Shown: piece by piece, positions 47,811-59,296 of the stretch
Layout of the letters: every line of letters begins with the position of its first letter
How positions within the stretch are numbered: position 1 is the stretch's first letter
Source of the DNA: Jackrogersella multiformis
Lineage: Eukaryota > Ascomycota > Sordariomycetes > Xylariales > Hypoxylaceae
Assembly (NCBI GenBank): GCA_902806575.1
Contig: CADCXD010000002.1
Location: 2,666,001 to 2,730,000, forward strand
Length of the DNA stretch: 64,000 nt
Direction: 5' to 3'
The notes under the pieces: model-generated
Databases searched by the model: none
What the model was told of the DNA's origin: nothing
Seen by the model: only the letters and a program-made list of their open reading frames with translations
Made by a program: the position numbers and the translations under genes

Positions 47811-48702
47811 CTACCGTTTCGCGCCAGCCGCGGCCGCAGCCGTCGCGGCGGCCTTCGCCTTCGCCTGGGCCTTGCTCTTGCCCTTGGAGGTGAAGACGTT
47901 CCTGGTGCGCCGCCAGGCCTCGACCAGGTGGTCGATGTTGCCCATGTCGTGCTTGGGGCGGCGCATGTAGGTGAGGCGGGCGCGGCGGGCGCGCTTGGGG
48001 CGGCGCCAGACGATCTCGATGCCGACGACGTTGGGGGAGTAGATCTTGTACCACATCTCGACGGCGACCTTGCTGAGGTGGTTGCGCAGCAGCACGGCGG
48101 TGTCGACGCCGGCGCGGCGGATGGACAGGCACACGCCCGCGAAGGGCTCGCCGCCGCCCTTGCGCGTCGTGATCTGCAGCACGTCCCCCGGCTTCGCGCT
48201 GTCGGGGTTGGCCTTGGAGAAGAGCGAGGTCCGCGCCCCCGTGTGGTCCAGCCGCCGGATCTGCTGCGCGTGGTACGATTCGTACACGGCCGGGTGCGCT
48301 TTCACGGCCGAGGACACGCGCGGGTACACGGCGAAGGCGCGGCGCGGGGGCTTGGTGGATGGCTTGCGTTTTTGTCGGTCTGGGGGGGGGAGCGGAGGGG
48401 TTAGTTGGGTGGGTGGTTAGATGGGGAGGGCCATGGAGAGAGAGGGGAGGAGAGCTTGGAGTATGAAGGATGCTTTAGGCGTGTGGTAAGGTGCAAGGTG
48501 TAATCGACGTACATAATTCGGGCTTCTGCATGGAGAAGACGGCCGGGGGGGGAGTAGAGGCTTCAGGTGCGGGAGTGGTCTCGGTGGCCATGGGCCGGAA
48601 TTGCAGGGGCATCGGCATTCGCGGGTGCCGCTGTGACCGGGTGCGCCGGAGCACGGCTTTCCAGCTGCTGCACAGGGGCCGCCGGGTCGATTGGGTGATC
48701 AT
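47811..48702 (-). CDS. img1: Mitochondrial large-subunit ribosomal protein bL19m
   Basis: bL19 family protein of the mitochondrial ribosome (yeast Img1). Exon 1 is 48513-48702, the intron 48380-48512, and exon 2 47811-48379, giving 252 aa. The N-terminus is Arg/Ser-rich and acid-poor (ITQSTRRPLCSSWKAVLRRT), as for a mitochondrial presequence. bL19 core: SKPGDVLQITTRKGG-like block (AKPGDVLQITTRKGG), FAGVCLSIRRAGVDTAVLLR, VAVEMWYKIYSPNV and RRPKRARRARLTYMRR. The C-terminus is an Ala/Lys-rich tail. Head-to-head with another gene for a mitochondrial-type protein, 391 bp between the start codons. Confidence 0.9.
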
Positions 48703-49093
48703 CGTGTGTCGTGCTGTGGTCTCGGAGGTGGATGGATGGGTCTTGTCGGGGGAATTTAGGAAATCTTGAAAGTTGAAGGACCTCAATAATTGAAGTGGGT
48801 CCAGTGCTTGGAGCTTTGGTGGTATGGTGCCGTCTTATCGATTAGTGGGTGGAGGAAAATTGTTGCGGCGACGGGTCCCGGGTCTTGGCATAGATATGAT
48901 TATGATTGCCGACCGGGATCTAAATTTTGGATAAATTGATTTTTTATTTTTAGATAATTCAACTAATTCAACACTCAAACTCCGAAATCTTCAACAACCT
49001 CGACGAAATCAATGACCTCTTACCAAGGTGATATGCAGAACAGATAATTGGCACCGATCAGAATACATTCATTGATATAGAATAACTAGGAAT
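48703..49093. promoter_or_regulatory. Shared promoter of two divergent mitochondrial-protein genes
   Basis: 391 bp between the bL19m and the unknown mitochondrial protein start codons. The spacing suggests joint control; no specific element was recognised. Confidence 0.45.
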
Positions 49094-50421
49094 ATGCTGA
49101 GGAAATCAGCGCTTGGCGCATTTTGCGCAAGCAATGGCGCACTCCAGAATACCTCGAGGAGGATAGTCGTGTCTACACCACGAACCTTCTCGACATCTAC
49201 TCGACGGAATAGTATATCTACCTTTTCCCATGTTAGACGCATATATTTATTTATATATATATATATATACCAAGGTACATCTGCTAATCCCGTCTCGCAG
49301 AAAACATGGTACACTTCACACCCACCTCTTCCCCGGAGCTCGACGAGCTTCTCAGCAACATCCGGCACAAGATCATCCTGCCGTCGTACCTCCCCACCGA
49401 CCAGCAGAAGAAGATCTACTCCAAGAAGTACGAGAAGCAGCTCCAGTCTGACCCCATAACCATGGAGATCGACGGCGAGCTCCTCAAGTTCCGCCACCAA
49501 GACCCCGCCAAGGACGGCCTGCCTACGCGCCGGTCCCTCTTCCTGGCCATCACCAAGTTTACTTCCAATGCCGACTTCGCCAACCTGCGCCCGCTGCTCG
49601 AGGGCCTCGGCTACGCCAAGCGCACGCTCGGCATCGACTCCCACGCCAAGATCATACGCATGGTCGGCGACAAGGGCCACGTCTTCGACATCATCGAGTG
49701 CGCCCGCAGCGTCTCGCGCACCAAGTTGAAGCTCGACTCCAACGAGAAGGTCAACAAGATCATGTTCTACGTCCAGATGAAAGCCGTCGACAGCGACTGG
49801 GACCCGGCCGAGACCGCCCAGGCCCTGCGCTGGACCGAGATCGTGCTCGAGCTGGTGCAGGACGAAGGACACCAGCCCATAAGGAACGGGCTCAACCCCG
49901 CCGTCGAAGGCGAGCTGCCCCTGCACCGGGACCCCATGGTGCTTCTCGCGCCGCTCCACCTCGCCGCCGCGCTAGTCACCGCCCAAGGCGCCGAACCCGA
50001 GCCCGCCGTCGTCGACAAGCTGAACAAGTACGCGAAGGACGTGATCCGGCTGTGGCCCGAGGGCAAGAAGATCAGGGAGGTGCAGCCCAGCGGGGTATAC
50101 GAGATATACAACCGGATGGGGTACCTGCTCAAGCCCAACGAGTTCGGGAAGCTGACCGTGCCGCTGCTGTACGGCCTCGAGATGGCCATCAAGGTCGTCG
50201 ACCCCGAGATCGCCGCCCAGCTGCAGTCGCGCCGCGACATCCTGGCCGACGAGCTGCGCGAGAGCAGGGAGAGCTTCATAGCGGAAAACCAGGAGGCCGC
50301 CGCCGCCAGCCTAACCGAGAAGCTGTGGAAGAGGTTCTACGAGGGCGCCGAGTTCAAGCTCTGCCCGAGACAGAAAGAGCCTTCGGCAGAGGGAGAGGGT
50401 GCGGAAGAGAATAAGTCGTAA
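49094..50421 (+). CDS. Conserved-looking mitochondrial protein, function unknown
   Basis: Exon 1 is 49094-49211, the intron 49212-49300 (with an (AT)n tract and branch GCTAAT), and exon 2 49301-50421, giving 412 aa. The N-terminal 39 residues (LRKSALGAF, TSRRIVVSTP, RTFSTSTRRN) form a clear mitochondrial presequence with a likely RxFST cleavage site. The mature part is helical, with paired helices (RSLFLAITKFTS, LRPLLEGLGYAKRTLG, VFDIIECARSV) resembling the PPR/TPR solenoid style, and an acidic C-terminus. I do not recognise the family with certainty. The divergent bL19m gene suggests a role in mitochondrial gene expression, by inference only. The start at 49094 is preferred over the later ATG at 49306 because it supplies the presequence. 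Confidence 0.8.
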
Positions 50422-50775
50422 AATTTAAAGACATGGAGATTAGACCAGATCAGATCAGATCAGCGAAGACCTGAGCTGAACTGAATTGTAAAAATACCAC
50501 TACTACTGCCACCATCACCACAATTGTATTTATACATATATACAGAGCGGTATCCAGCAATGCCATGTGCTTGACTTTCCTTACTTTCATGTATGCACGC
50601 ATTCACGTATGCTCCGTCTCAGAACGCCTCTCGCCTCGCCCAGCTTAGCCAAGTCTTTCTTCATTCGTTCCTTAATTCCTTTCCTTCGTCCTTTCAAATC
50701 TCATCTTCTTTCTTATGTCCACTTCCTTCTTTTTATATACCGCTTCTTTTTGATTTTATCCCTTCCACAGCCTCC
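50422..50775. other. Short intergenic region, convergent 3' ends
   Basis: 354 bases with GATCA repeats near 50.45 kb and a pyrimidine-rich right half; no gene. Confidence 0.6.
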
Positions 50776-52095
50776 CTAAGGCAACACAATGTACCTCTCC
50801 AGCCCCTTCGGCACCGCCCCCAGCAGCCCCTTGCTCTGCAGCCAGGCCCTCGAGAACAGGCGGTCGGCGTAGCGGTACGCGCCATCGCACAGGATAGTGA
50901 CGACGGTGTGGCCGGGCCCCAGCAGCGTCGCGACGTCGCGCGCGGCGGCCACGTTCAGCGCGCTGCTGGCGCCCAGGTACAGCCCCTCCTCGTCCAGGCA
51001 GCGGTACACCATGGCCAGGCTGTCGGCGTCCTCGACGCGCAGGCTGCCGTCCAGCTGCCCGACCTCCGGCGCCAGGTTCGCCGTCACCCGGCCCTGCCCG
51101 ATGCCCTCGGTGATGCTGCTGCCGCTGCGCTCCGTCAGCGTGCCCCCGGACTCGACGTACGAGTGCAGCACCGAGCCCGGCGGGTCCGCCAGGTACGCTT
51201 TTACGCGGCCGCCGCTCGCGTCCTTGAGGAACCGCGTGACGCCGGCGAGGGTGCCGCCCGTGCCCGTGGCGCAGGTGAAGGCGTCGACGCGGCCGGCGGT
51301 CTGGGCCCAGATCTCGGGGCCGGTGGTCTCGACGTGGGCGCGGCGGTTGGCCGTGTTGTCGAACTGGTCGGTCCAGACGGCGTTGCCGGGGCCGAGGCGC
51401 GCCGCGTGGCGCGCCGCCTGGTGGTTGTAGTTGGCGGGGTCGTCGAAGGCCACGGCGGGCACGGGGTGCACCTCGGCGCCCAGCAGCCGCAGCAGGTCGA
51501 CCTTGCCGCGCGACTGCGTGTCCGGCATGTAGATGACGAGCTTGTAGCCGCGCGAGCGGCACACGTGCGCCAGCCCGATGCCCGTGTTGCCCGCCGTGCC
51601 CTCGACCACGGTGCCGCCCGCCCGCAGGAGCCCGCGCTCCTCCGCGTCCAGGACTACGTACAGCGCCGCGCGGTCCTTCACCGAGCCCCCCGGGTTCATG
51701 AACTCCGCCTTGCCGAGAACCTCGCAGCCCGTCTGCTCCGAGAGCTTGTTCATCCGGATCAGCGGCGTGTTGCCGATTGCTGCGGGGGGAGAGGGCTTGC
51801 GTTAGCTAGCTGGTTCGTTGCGATATTTCTCCGTTTAGGAGGTGTGAATCTGAAGAGAGCGCACAGGTAGGTAGGTAGGTGGGTGGGTGGTAAGGCAATT
51901 GGGAAGTATGCTGCGCTGCGCCATGGGAGAAGGCCTGGGTAAGAAATCCATACCTCCAGTTAAGCCCTTTGCAATGCCCTGCGCCTTGGATATAGCCAGC
52001 GTATTCGGGCTCGGGCCCTTGGCCGCCGCAGGAGCAGCAGCCGCGGTTCTGCGCGCCGCCGTCGTCGCTATGCGTCGGACGCTATGTCGGAACAT
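50776..52095 (-). CDS. Cysteine synthase-like PLP enzyme, mitochondrial type
   Basis: Fold-type II PLP enzyme of the cysteine synthase / cystathionine beta-synthase family, expected to join O-acetylserine (or a related substrate) with sulfide. Exon 1 is 51954-52095, the intron 51780-51953, and exon 2 50776-51779, giving 381 aa. The N-terminus (FRHSVRRIATTAARRTAAAA) is a mitochondrial or membrane-targeting type. After the splice it reads AIGNTPLIRMNKLSE, then FMNPGGSVKDRAA with the PLP lysine, EGTAGNTGIGLAHVC (substrate loop) and TGTGGTLAGVTRF (phosphate loop). No CBS regulatory domain follows. The presequence and single-domain build fit the fungal Mcy1 (YGR012W-like) group better than the cytosolic enzyme. 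Whether it truly makes cysteine is uncertain for that group. Confidence 0.9.
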
Positions 52096-52898
52096 GGTAT
52101 CTGCCTGCCTGTATGTCTGTTTATGTATGTGTGGTGTTCGGTTCGGTTCGCCCTTATACCCTCAATTCCAATTCCGATTTCAATTCCGTCACCACCACAC
52201 CCGTAGTAGAAGAAGAGTGATTGGTGAGGTGGTGCGAAAATAGGGTGGTAGGAGAGAAAAACGTTCGAGGACCCTGCAGTCTTAGAAATTATTTTTGGCG
52301 GGGCAGTTTGTACCCGGCTCGGTACAGTTCCAGCAAGCCGGTTCCCAAAAAGCACGTCATCCCGGCTTCCGCACTCGGCCGCTTCTTCAGCTCTACCTAC
52401 CCCTAACCTAATCCTGACAGGTAGATAAGATACCCTAGGTAGGTACACAGCTAGTAGTAGCCCCCTAAATAACTTCACTACCTAAAGTTATAGACACTTT
52501 CCGAATAAATAAATTATCAACGACATATAGTATTGTCTTAAAACATACTTGAGTTAGTATTTAATTTTATTGCTCACATCACCATACCCGCAAATGCAAG
52601 GTAAGGGTAAGGTATCTACATAGCTATAGCACCAGATCCCAATTCACTCATCAACCACCATATACCTATCATAATATATATGTATATACCGTATTTAAGT
52701 AGATAATTAGCATGTCGAGGTATCACCAAACTACTCATCCACAAGTCCATATCCATACCTAGGTAGGTATCCATATTCATATCCATGCACGCACGCATGT
52801 AAATAGATGCCAAAAATATAATCCACATATCCCATCCTCATCATTCCTAATGTCTAATGCCTAATGCTTATCACTTTACAGCATCAACCACAGCATCG
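52096..52898. other. Intergenic region, no gene seen
   Basis: About 800 bases with the cysteine synthase promoter and CCTAGG palindromes at 52.43 and 52.76 kb. Confidence 0.55.
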
Positions 52899-55851
52899 TT
52901 ACTCAACAACCCGGACGTACGGCGCCGGGAACAGTCCCTCGGCGCCCATGTAGCTTCCGAACAGCCACTCGCCGTTGACGTCCTCGACCTCTCTGACCTC
53001 GGCGCCCTTGGGGAACAGCAGCTCGTCCGTGGTGCCGGCCTGGGGGTACCAAGACCACCTCGCGACGGCCTTCAGCCCCGCGCCGCCGTCGGGTGGGAAC
53101 AGCTCCGTGCCCAGCGCGGGCGCCGTCGCGGCCACGTCTACTGCGACGAGCCTCTCGAGTCTCGAGCCGTCCTGGCTTTTCCAGCTCCATTTCTGCAGCC
53201 GCGGTCCCCCCTGCCGGGGCTCCTCCTCGCTCGGGCTGATGGCGCTCTCGTACGGCTCTATGCGCAGGCTCTTGCCCCCGACGATGTCTCGGAATGTGCA
53301 GCGTCGTTGTCCGAGCGAGCCCTCCGTGAAACCAGTGATGGCCATCCTGTGGCCCTCTAAGCAGCGTCTCCAGCCCGCGTGACCGTTTTCGTCGGATATG
53401 CGTTTATTGTGGACCACGCTAGCGTAGCAGTCGACGCAAATTTCGTAGTCGCCTTGCTGCGTATCCGGCGAGGCCGTGCTAGTGCACTCGGAGCAGTGGT
53501 ACCTGCGGTGGTGAGGCAGGATGGACTCCCGACAGACCTCGCACTTCGTCATGAAGGTAAGCGACTTGAAGTTTCCGAGGCTTACGGCGTTGGGTCCCGA
53601 GAACAGTGTCGCACCTCGTGGGCGCCTAAACAGCCGGGGACTAGCCGGCGGAGTCTGGGAGCTCGCCACGGGTGTGACATAGGCCAGGGGGAGAAGTGCA
53701 TGCGTGCAGGACTTGCCTGTGTTGACGCAATTATTGCAGAAACCCCAATCGCCTTCGTTGCAGGATTCGCAGCGCCAGTAACACTCGTTAGCCCATGAGA
53801 GACATTGCACGCAGAACATACCGCTTTCTAGGCGGTTCATCGGATCGTCCGTCGTGACGGTCCTTCGTCCCTCCGCACCTCCAGGCATAACTTTGGGTTG
53901 CCTGTACCGGCATGATGTAAGCATATGCGGTAGTTCAAAATCCATGTTCCCGGAGGCTTTGACCTTTTCCCAGTTTTTAAAAGCCGCATATCCGAAGCCA
54001 AACCAGTGCTCGCACCCCTTTCCAGAGCGATAGCAGCTCAAGCAGATATTCCATCCGCCATTAGCGCACTTTGAGCAGTTGTAATGAAGCTCGTACTCGA
54101 TGTGCGGCCGCCTGCAGCGTGAACACGTGATCGATGGCTCCTGGTAGAATTGGGATCTTGTTCGATGTTGATGTGTTTGGTGCGTAGGCGATGGGATAAG
54201 CCCAAGACTAGGCAAGGGAGATTGTGCGGCCACAAGGCTCGATGGTCGCCGCGCTCGTTTGGGGCGTTCCCTACTGGAGTCATCGGAATGCATTTCCGGA
54301 GAAGGCACTGGCGGGATCTGAGAAGCAGATGCTCGTCCGCTAAAAGAGAGATCTCTGGGTCGAGAACCATCACCCAACGGCGGTTGTTCCACCGAATTCG
54401 TACCAGGCATACTAATGCTCCTCGATTCGGTAATGGAGGGACGATGAGACGATGGATCAGAACTCTGCGATCTCGAAGTCAAGTCCGTCTGCGACCTTGC
54501 TGCTGGCGTGGTCTCGGCTGTCCTTGGCCGTACAGGATCGGTTGCGCTCCTGCTACCACTAGAAGTCCTCCGCTGTCTTCTTTCCGGGTCTACACGAACC
54601 TCTAGATGAGTTGATGTAATAGGGGGGCGACTACGACCGTCCGCCTGGCCTTGGCTGGTGAGCGGTCTACTATTTGCCGAACTTGATCTTGGTCGACTGG
54701 TAGGCCGGGATGCATCTGTCAAACGAGGTCGTGATGCAGAATGCGAGTGCGAATGTACATGCACAGGTGAGTGGGATGTGATGCCGGGATCGCTCCTCCT
54801 GGGTTGTTGTTGGGTGGATTGTTGGGCACGAGATCTTTCTCTTTGCCTCCGTCGATACGCTTCTGTAATCTTTCGGCTCAGGTCGTCGTTCTGGGCTAGG
54901 TCGATGTTGTCTAAATCTAATCCGTCTAGAAGGCCTTCTTCCTGGATTTGGCGAGCGAACTCTTCTATTTCTCGTTCTAGGTCCCGGAAGTCGACGTTGG
55001 ACGAGCTGATCAACGATCTTATCGACGACTGGTGCTCTACCTGTCTCCTCCTAGTTTGTGACGAATCACTGCGATGACGTCGCCGTTCATCCGACGATAG
55101 GTCGGGCTGCAACATGCCGGTCGAATCAACTCGACGTCTGTGCTCCTCGTCTCTCCGAGAGCTATCGTGCGCATCTCGATGGCTACTGTTATCCCTGTCC
55201 GATCTACCCCTCCTACCTTCGGACCGGCTATAATCACGATCCCGCCGTCTCGCCCTAGATGATTCTGCCATATCGACACCGGCGTCTTGCAAGCTCATCT
55301 GGCGGGCTTGTTCTAGCATCTGCCTCTCCATCTCCTCCAGCCGCTTCTCCTCGGGCGACTTGTCGGGTATGCGCACGTGAGGCAAGATGTTATCTCCAGG
55401 CTTATATTTCTGGCGCATCTCCTCTTTCTCGTTCTCTGGCTTGGCCTTGTCCGGGTTTGCGGCCAGGAACATCTCGAGTAAAGTGTTGACGGTGGCATTG
55501 TGACGGGTATCACGAACGAAGGCACGGCAGGATGGGCAGGTGAACCTTTGCGCACTGGGGGGTGGAGTATTGGGCGAGTTTTCTGCTACGGTTTGTTGCC
55601 ATCCGAACCAGTCTTTTAGACAAGAGCCGCAGAATGTGTGTAGGCAGTCGAGCAGAGTTAAGGGTTGGTAGAGAATGTCGGTGCAAATCTAAGAAATGTT
55701 TAGTCTCTTGCAAGGCTATATATATAACCTCTACGACCTGGACATATAACCTATAACCTATACGTTATAAGTTGTAAAGAAATATTTATAAGGTACCCAC
55801 CGAACAAGTCAACTCCTTCTCCAAGTCTACACCAGGCCTTGAGGAAGTCAT
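52899..55851 (-). CDS. RING finger, triple ZZ-type zinc finger and SH3 protein
   Basis: Likely E3 ubiquitin ligase with adaptor domains. Exon 1 is 55801-55851, the intron 55689-55800, and exon 2 52899-55688, giving 946 aa. The splice joins LEKELTCS to ICTDILYQPLTLLDCLHTFC, forming a RING finger (residues about 16-63, ending FTCPSCRAFV). A coiled, charged part (EEKRLEEMERQMLEQARQM) and about 330 residues rich in Ser/Arg follow. Then three ZZ-like fingers: CSRCRRPHIEYELHYNCSKC; CVQCLSWANECYWRCESC; CEVCRESILPHHRRYHCSEC. Near the C-terminus is an SH3 domain: KAVARWSWYPQAGTTDEL, EVEDVNGEWLFGSYM and EGLFPAPYVRVVE. All expected Cys/His pairs look present. I know of no characterised fungal protein with this exact order. 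Confidence 0.88.
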
Positions 55852-56811
55852 GACGCCTTTCGTAGACTTATTTGCGACACGATATCGAGAGATCTATAAT
55901 TTTTAGCGAAAGCGGCTACAAGACCAGGAACATTGGAGAGTCGATTTAAGTAGTGGGGAACTGGGAAACTGGTGAGATGTGTATTGTATTGCCGAGTCAC
56001 AGCACTTCGTATTGGTTCGCCCACCACTATTACTCGAATGCATGGTGCTAGCTAATGGCTGCGGCGCATCTGACCGTGAGTCGAGTCCGGTGGCTCGGGT
56101 AGCAGCTCAAGTAAAAAGAAGAGCACTGTCAGAACTAGTAGGTGACATAGCCAGCTTTGTCACTTTTAAAATGTAGTTGTCAGCACACTACCGATTATAG
56201 CGGTGAAGACATTGAGACTCGGACTATCTTGACATCTTAACAGTTTGTTAGATTGAAGGTTCTTAGGTTAGAAGATGGAGATCTGTGGTATTAACTTAGT
56301 GTATAATCGGGCTATGCCCCGCTCCGATTTAATGCAATTTCATAAAAAGTCTTACACATACTACATTATTCGCATGGTTCCACATAAAAAACTCTACTGT
56401 TGCATAAAACTGATGGATCGTGTACTGCAGATGAGAAACTCAATTCTCTCAGCCCTATCCGATGCATGCTACGTGGACCCCACCATCGGATGTATGTACG
56501 CTCACACCTAACATCCTTAGATTGATTATAGATTGTATAGTACCTAGGTACGGTCTCGACCTGCACTAGGTTACGCATAAGTAATCATACATGTAGCTGG
56601 GTACCCCCTTTACGTGATGCATACATGCAGGCACTCAAGTGCCACAAGAGACAAGAATCAATGATTTAGGTAGGTTACAAATCCGGGATTCGAGGTCTTG
56701 GGGGGTTCTAGCAGTTACCATTAAGACTTAGGTAAGTAACTAGATAGATTTAGTATTTTTCAAAGGAAGTATGTTACTAATAACCCATCCATAACGACGA
56801 TAACGGGCGGC
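55852..56811. other. Intergenic region, no gene seen
   Basis: 960 bases. Frames at 55979-56176 and 56275-56578 are motif-free. One CCTAGG palindrome sits at about 56.54 kb. Confidence 0.55.
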
Positions 56812-57757
56812 TCATTCATGCGTCCATTCGGGCTTTCTCTTCTCCGCGAAAGCTTTCATCCCGACCTTCTGATCCTGGCTGCCGAAGAGGCTGTGGAATA
56901 TGCGCCTCTCGTACTCGACCCCGTCCCTCAGGGGCAGGTCCTGGCTCTTGTTGACGGCCTCCTTGGCGGCTATGACGGCCACCCTGGAGTGGCCGGCGAT
57001 GGCCTCGGCCGTCTTCAGCGCGCCCTGCATCAGCGCCTCGTAGCTGGGGAACGCCCTGGCCGCGAGCCCCCACTGCGCCGCGTCCACGCCGGTGAACGAC
57101 CTCCCGGTGAGGATCAGCTCCATGGCCCGCGACTTCCCGATGGCCCGCGTCAGCCGCTGGCTGCCGCCGGCGCCGGGGATGGTGCCGAGCTTGATCTCGG
57201 GCTGGCCGAAGTTGGCCATCTCGGTGCAGTACAGGATGTCGCACATCATGGCGAGCTCGCAGCCGCCGCCGAGCGCGTGGCCCGCGACGGCCGCGATGAC
57301 GGGCTTCTTGACGCGCGTCGTGAGCTGCGACCACGACTCGATGAAGCTCTTGGTGTACGCCTCCGAGAAGGTGAGAGGCGCCATCTCCTTGATGTCGGCG
57401 CCGGCCGCGAAGGCCTTCTCGGAGCCCGTCAGGATGATGGTGGAGACGCTGTCCGACGAGTTGAACTCGCCCAGGGCCTGGTTGAGCTCATCGATGAGAG
57501 GCGTGCATAGGGCGTTGAGGGCCTTGGGCCGGTTGAGAGTTACTGGTGGGGTGTACCGAGGTTAACTAATGGTTATTATAGCTGTAAATGTACCAATGCG
57601 CCATCGTCTCACCTTGGCCAACGCCCGGCTTGGGCTCTGATACTAGTATGTATTCGTAGGACCTATTTGCCGTGGCGGAGAACTGACGGACTGTTCTGGG
57701 GAGAGTGCATGGTTGGAGACGAGAGGCTAGCGGCCTCAAGGTCCGTAACGTGTTCAT
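56812..57757 (-). CDS. Enoyl-CoA hydratase, mitochondrial
   Basis: Crotonase-family enzyme that hydrates 2-enoyl-CoA in beta-oxidation and branched-chain amino acid breakdown. Exon 1 is 57613-57757, the intron 57543-57612, and exon 2 56812-57542, giving 291 aa. The presequence RTLRPLASRLQPCTLPRTVR plus QFSA is a mitochondrial import signal. The spliced start of the fold is VTLNRPKALNAL. The oxyanion hole motif AFAAGADIKEM, then AAVAGHALGGGCELAMMCD (with the first catalytic Glu region) and FGQPEIKLGTIPGAGG (second catalytic Glu) are intact. The length matches ECHS1 (290). The start is the ATG at 57757, as the upstream frame lacks an ATG. Head-to-head with RER1. Confidence 0.94.
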
Positions 57758-58534
57758 CCTCGGGGAGCTAATGAATCGCAACTACTGTACTATATAACCC
57801 TCTAATGCGGAGTGGGTACCAATTAAACGACAAAGGTTTAGGTTGATGGTTACCTAAGTATTTATAAGAAGCAAAAACCTGGAGTATAATGAATTAGTCA
57901 AGGTCTTAGCTTGCGAATGGTAGTATCCGGGGTCGAAGTTGAAGCTTGGAGCTTGGACAACGCTACGGCAGTTCCCCGAACTTATGATCTCATGAGGCCG
58001 AAGCTGGCCGAGGATAACTGATAACTAAAGATAGATAGATTAGATTAATCAGCCACAACCCCACTAGGTACTAATATTCTAGTAAAGGGGGAATTAAAGG
58101 AGATGAGGTTGCCAAATACATAAAGGTACCTAGGTACCCCGGCTGGCGCGGCCCAGTCACGATAGATCCATTGCAAAAGGTGGCTAGGAAGGTAGGATAC
58201 TTAAATAGATGTGGCTAGTAAAAGTTTAATTAGCATGTAAAAGATGGCCACATATGATTATCCATTCTAAAAAAAAGTTGGTTCCCCTAAAAGAAGGCGC
58301 AGATCTCGCAAAGTCGCGACGTGCAAATTAGCGAAAGAATTCATCTTCTTTATTAATTAACAATATCCGGCGGCCTCACAACATCATCACCATCGCGACT
58401 ATCACGCCTTTATTAACAGCTTTCAACTTCCAACCTTCAGACCCCTCAAATAATACGAAAGAATAAAAGCGATTCCAGGATAGTACTAATTGTTATTATT
58501 TCGACGAAAATAATAAGACCTCGCATCATCCGCC
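57758..58534. other. Divergent promoter region of enoyl-CoA hydratase and RER1
   Basis: 777 bp containing one CCTAGG palindrome (58.12 kb). Its right end is AC-rich, as is usual for 5' leaders. No gene. Confidence 0.5.
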
Positions 58535-59296
58535 ATGGAGACTATCGAGACGGATCAGACCCCTTTCGCGGTCGTCTCGGCCCAGACGTCAAAACTCCAG
58601 AGAGTACGTCTTTTTTTCCTCTTTGCGCCAGCTACCGTGGAGTGACTATCAGCATAGCTAACACTCCGTAGCAATACCAAGCTCTATTAGATCGCTCGAC
58701 CCCGTTCGTTCTGTACCGATGGGCTGGCACGGCCGTATTTCTGTGTCTCTTCTTCCTCCGCGTGCTCCTGGCACAAGGCTGGTATATCGGTAAGGACACT
58801 TCTTTGTAGTGGCGAAGTAGGAAGAGGATCAGTAACTAACGGCGATTAGTTGCCTACGCACTCGGAATTTACCTTCTCAACTTGTTCCTCGCCTTTTTGC
58901 AGCCTAAGTTCGACCCCTCGAGCGATATGCTAGACAACGAGATGGAGGATGGATCGGCTGGTGGTCTCCCGACCAAGCAGGACGAGGAGTTCCGACCGTT
59001 CATCCGACGACTACCGGAGTTCAAGTTCTGGCACGAGGCGACCCGCGCTGTCACCATCGGGTTTTTGTGCAGTTGGTTCGAGATCTTCAACGTCCCTGTC
59101 TTCTGGCCCGTGTTGGTCATGTACTGGATCATCCTCTTCGTTCTGACTAGTAAGTTATTATCACGGGATCGGCTTTGGTCAGCTAGCCTCGCTAACATCA
59201 TCTGCAGTGCGCAAGCAAATTCAGCACATGATCAAGTACCGATACGTCCCCTTCTCGTTTGGAAAGGCGAAGTATGGTAAGACTAGCACCTCGTGA
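58535..59296 (+). CDS. rer1: ER retention receptor RER1
   Basis: Golgi membrane protein that returns escaped ER membrane proteins through COPI vesicles. Exons are 58535-58603, 58672-58789, 58850-59149 and 59208-59296; introns 68, 60 and 58 nt; 191 aa (yeast Rer1 is 188). Four hydrophobic segments: WAGTAVFLCLFFLRVLLAQG, VAYALGIYLLNLFLAFLQP, VTIGFLCSWFEIFN, and VFWPVLVMYWIILFVLT. EFRPFIRRLPEFKFWHEATR, between the second and third segments, is the family hallmark. The C-terminus HMIKYRYVPFSFGKAKYGK carries the cytosolic basic sorting tail. All three splice junctions restore the conserved sequence exactly. Confidence 0.96.

Noticed and set aside
49069..49959. Minus-strand frame of 296 codons opposite the mitochondrial protein
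   Set aside because: Antisense shadow; the plus strand has a presequence, a well-formed intron and normal amino acid use.
50593..51870. Long plus-strand frame (425 codons) opposite the cysteine synthase
   Set aside because: Arg/Ala/Val-rich antisense shadow of a GC-rich gene with clear PLP motifs on the other strand.
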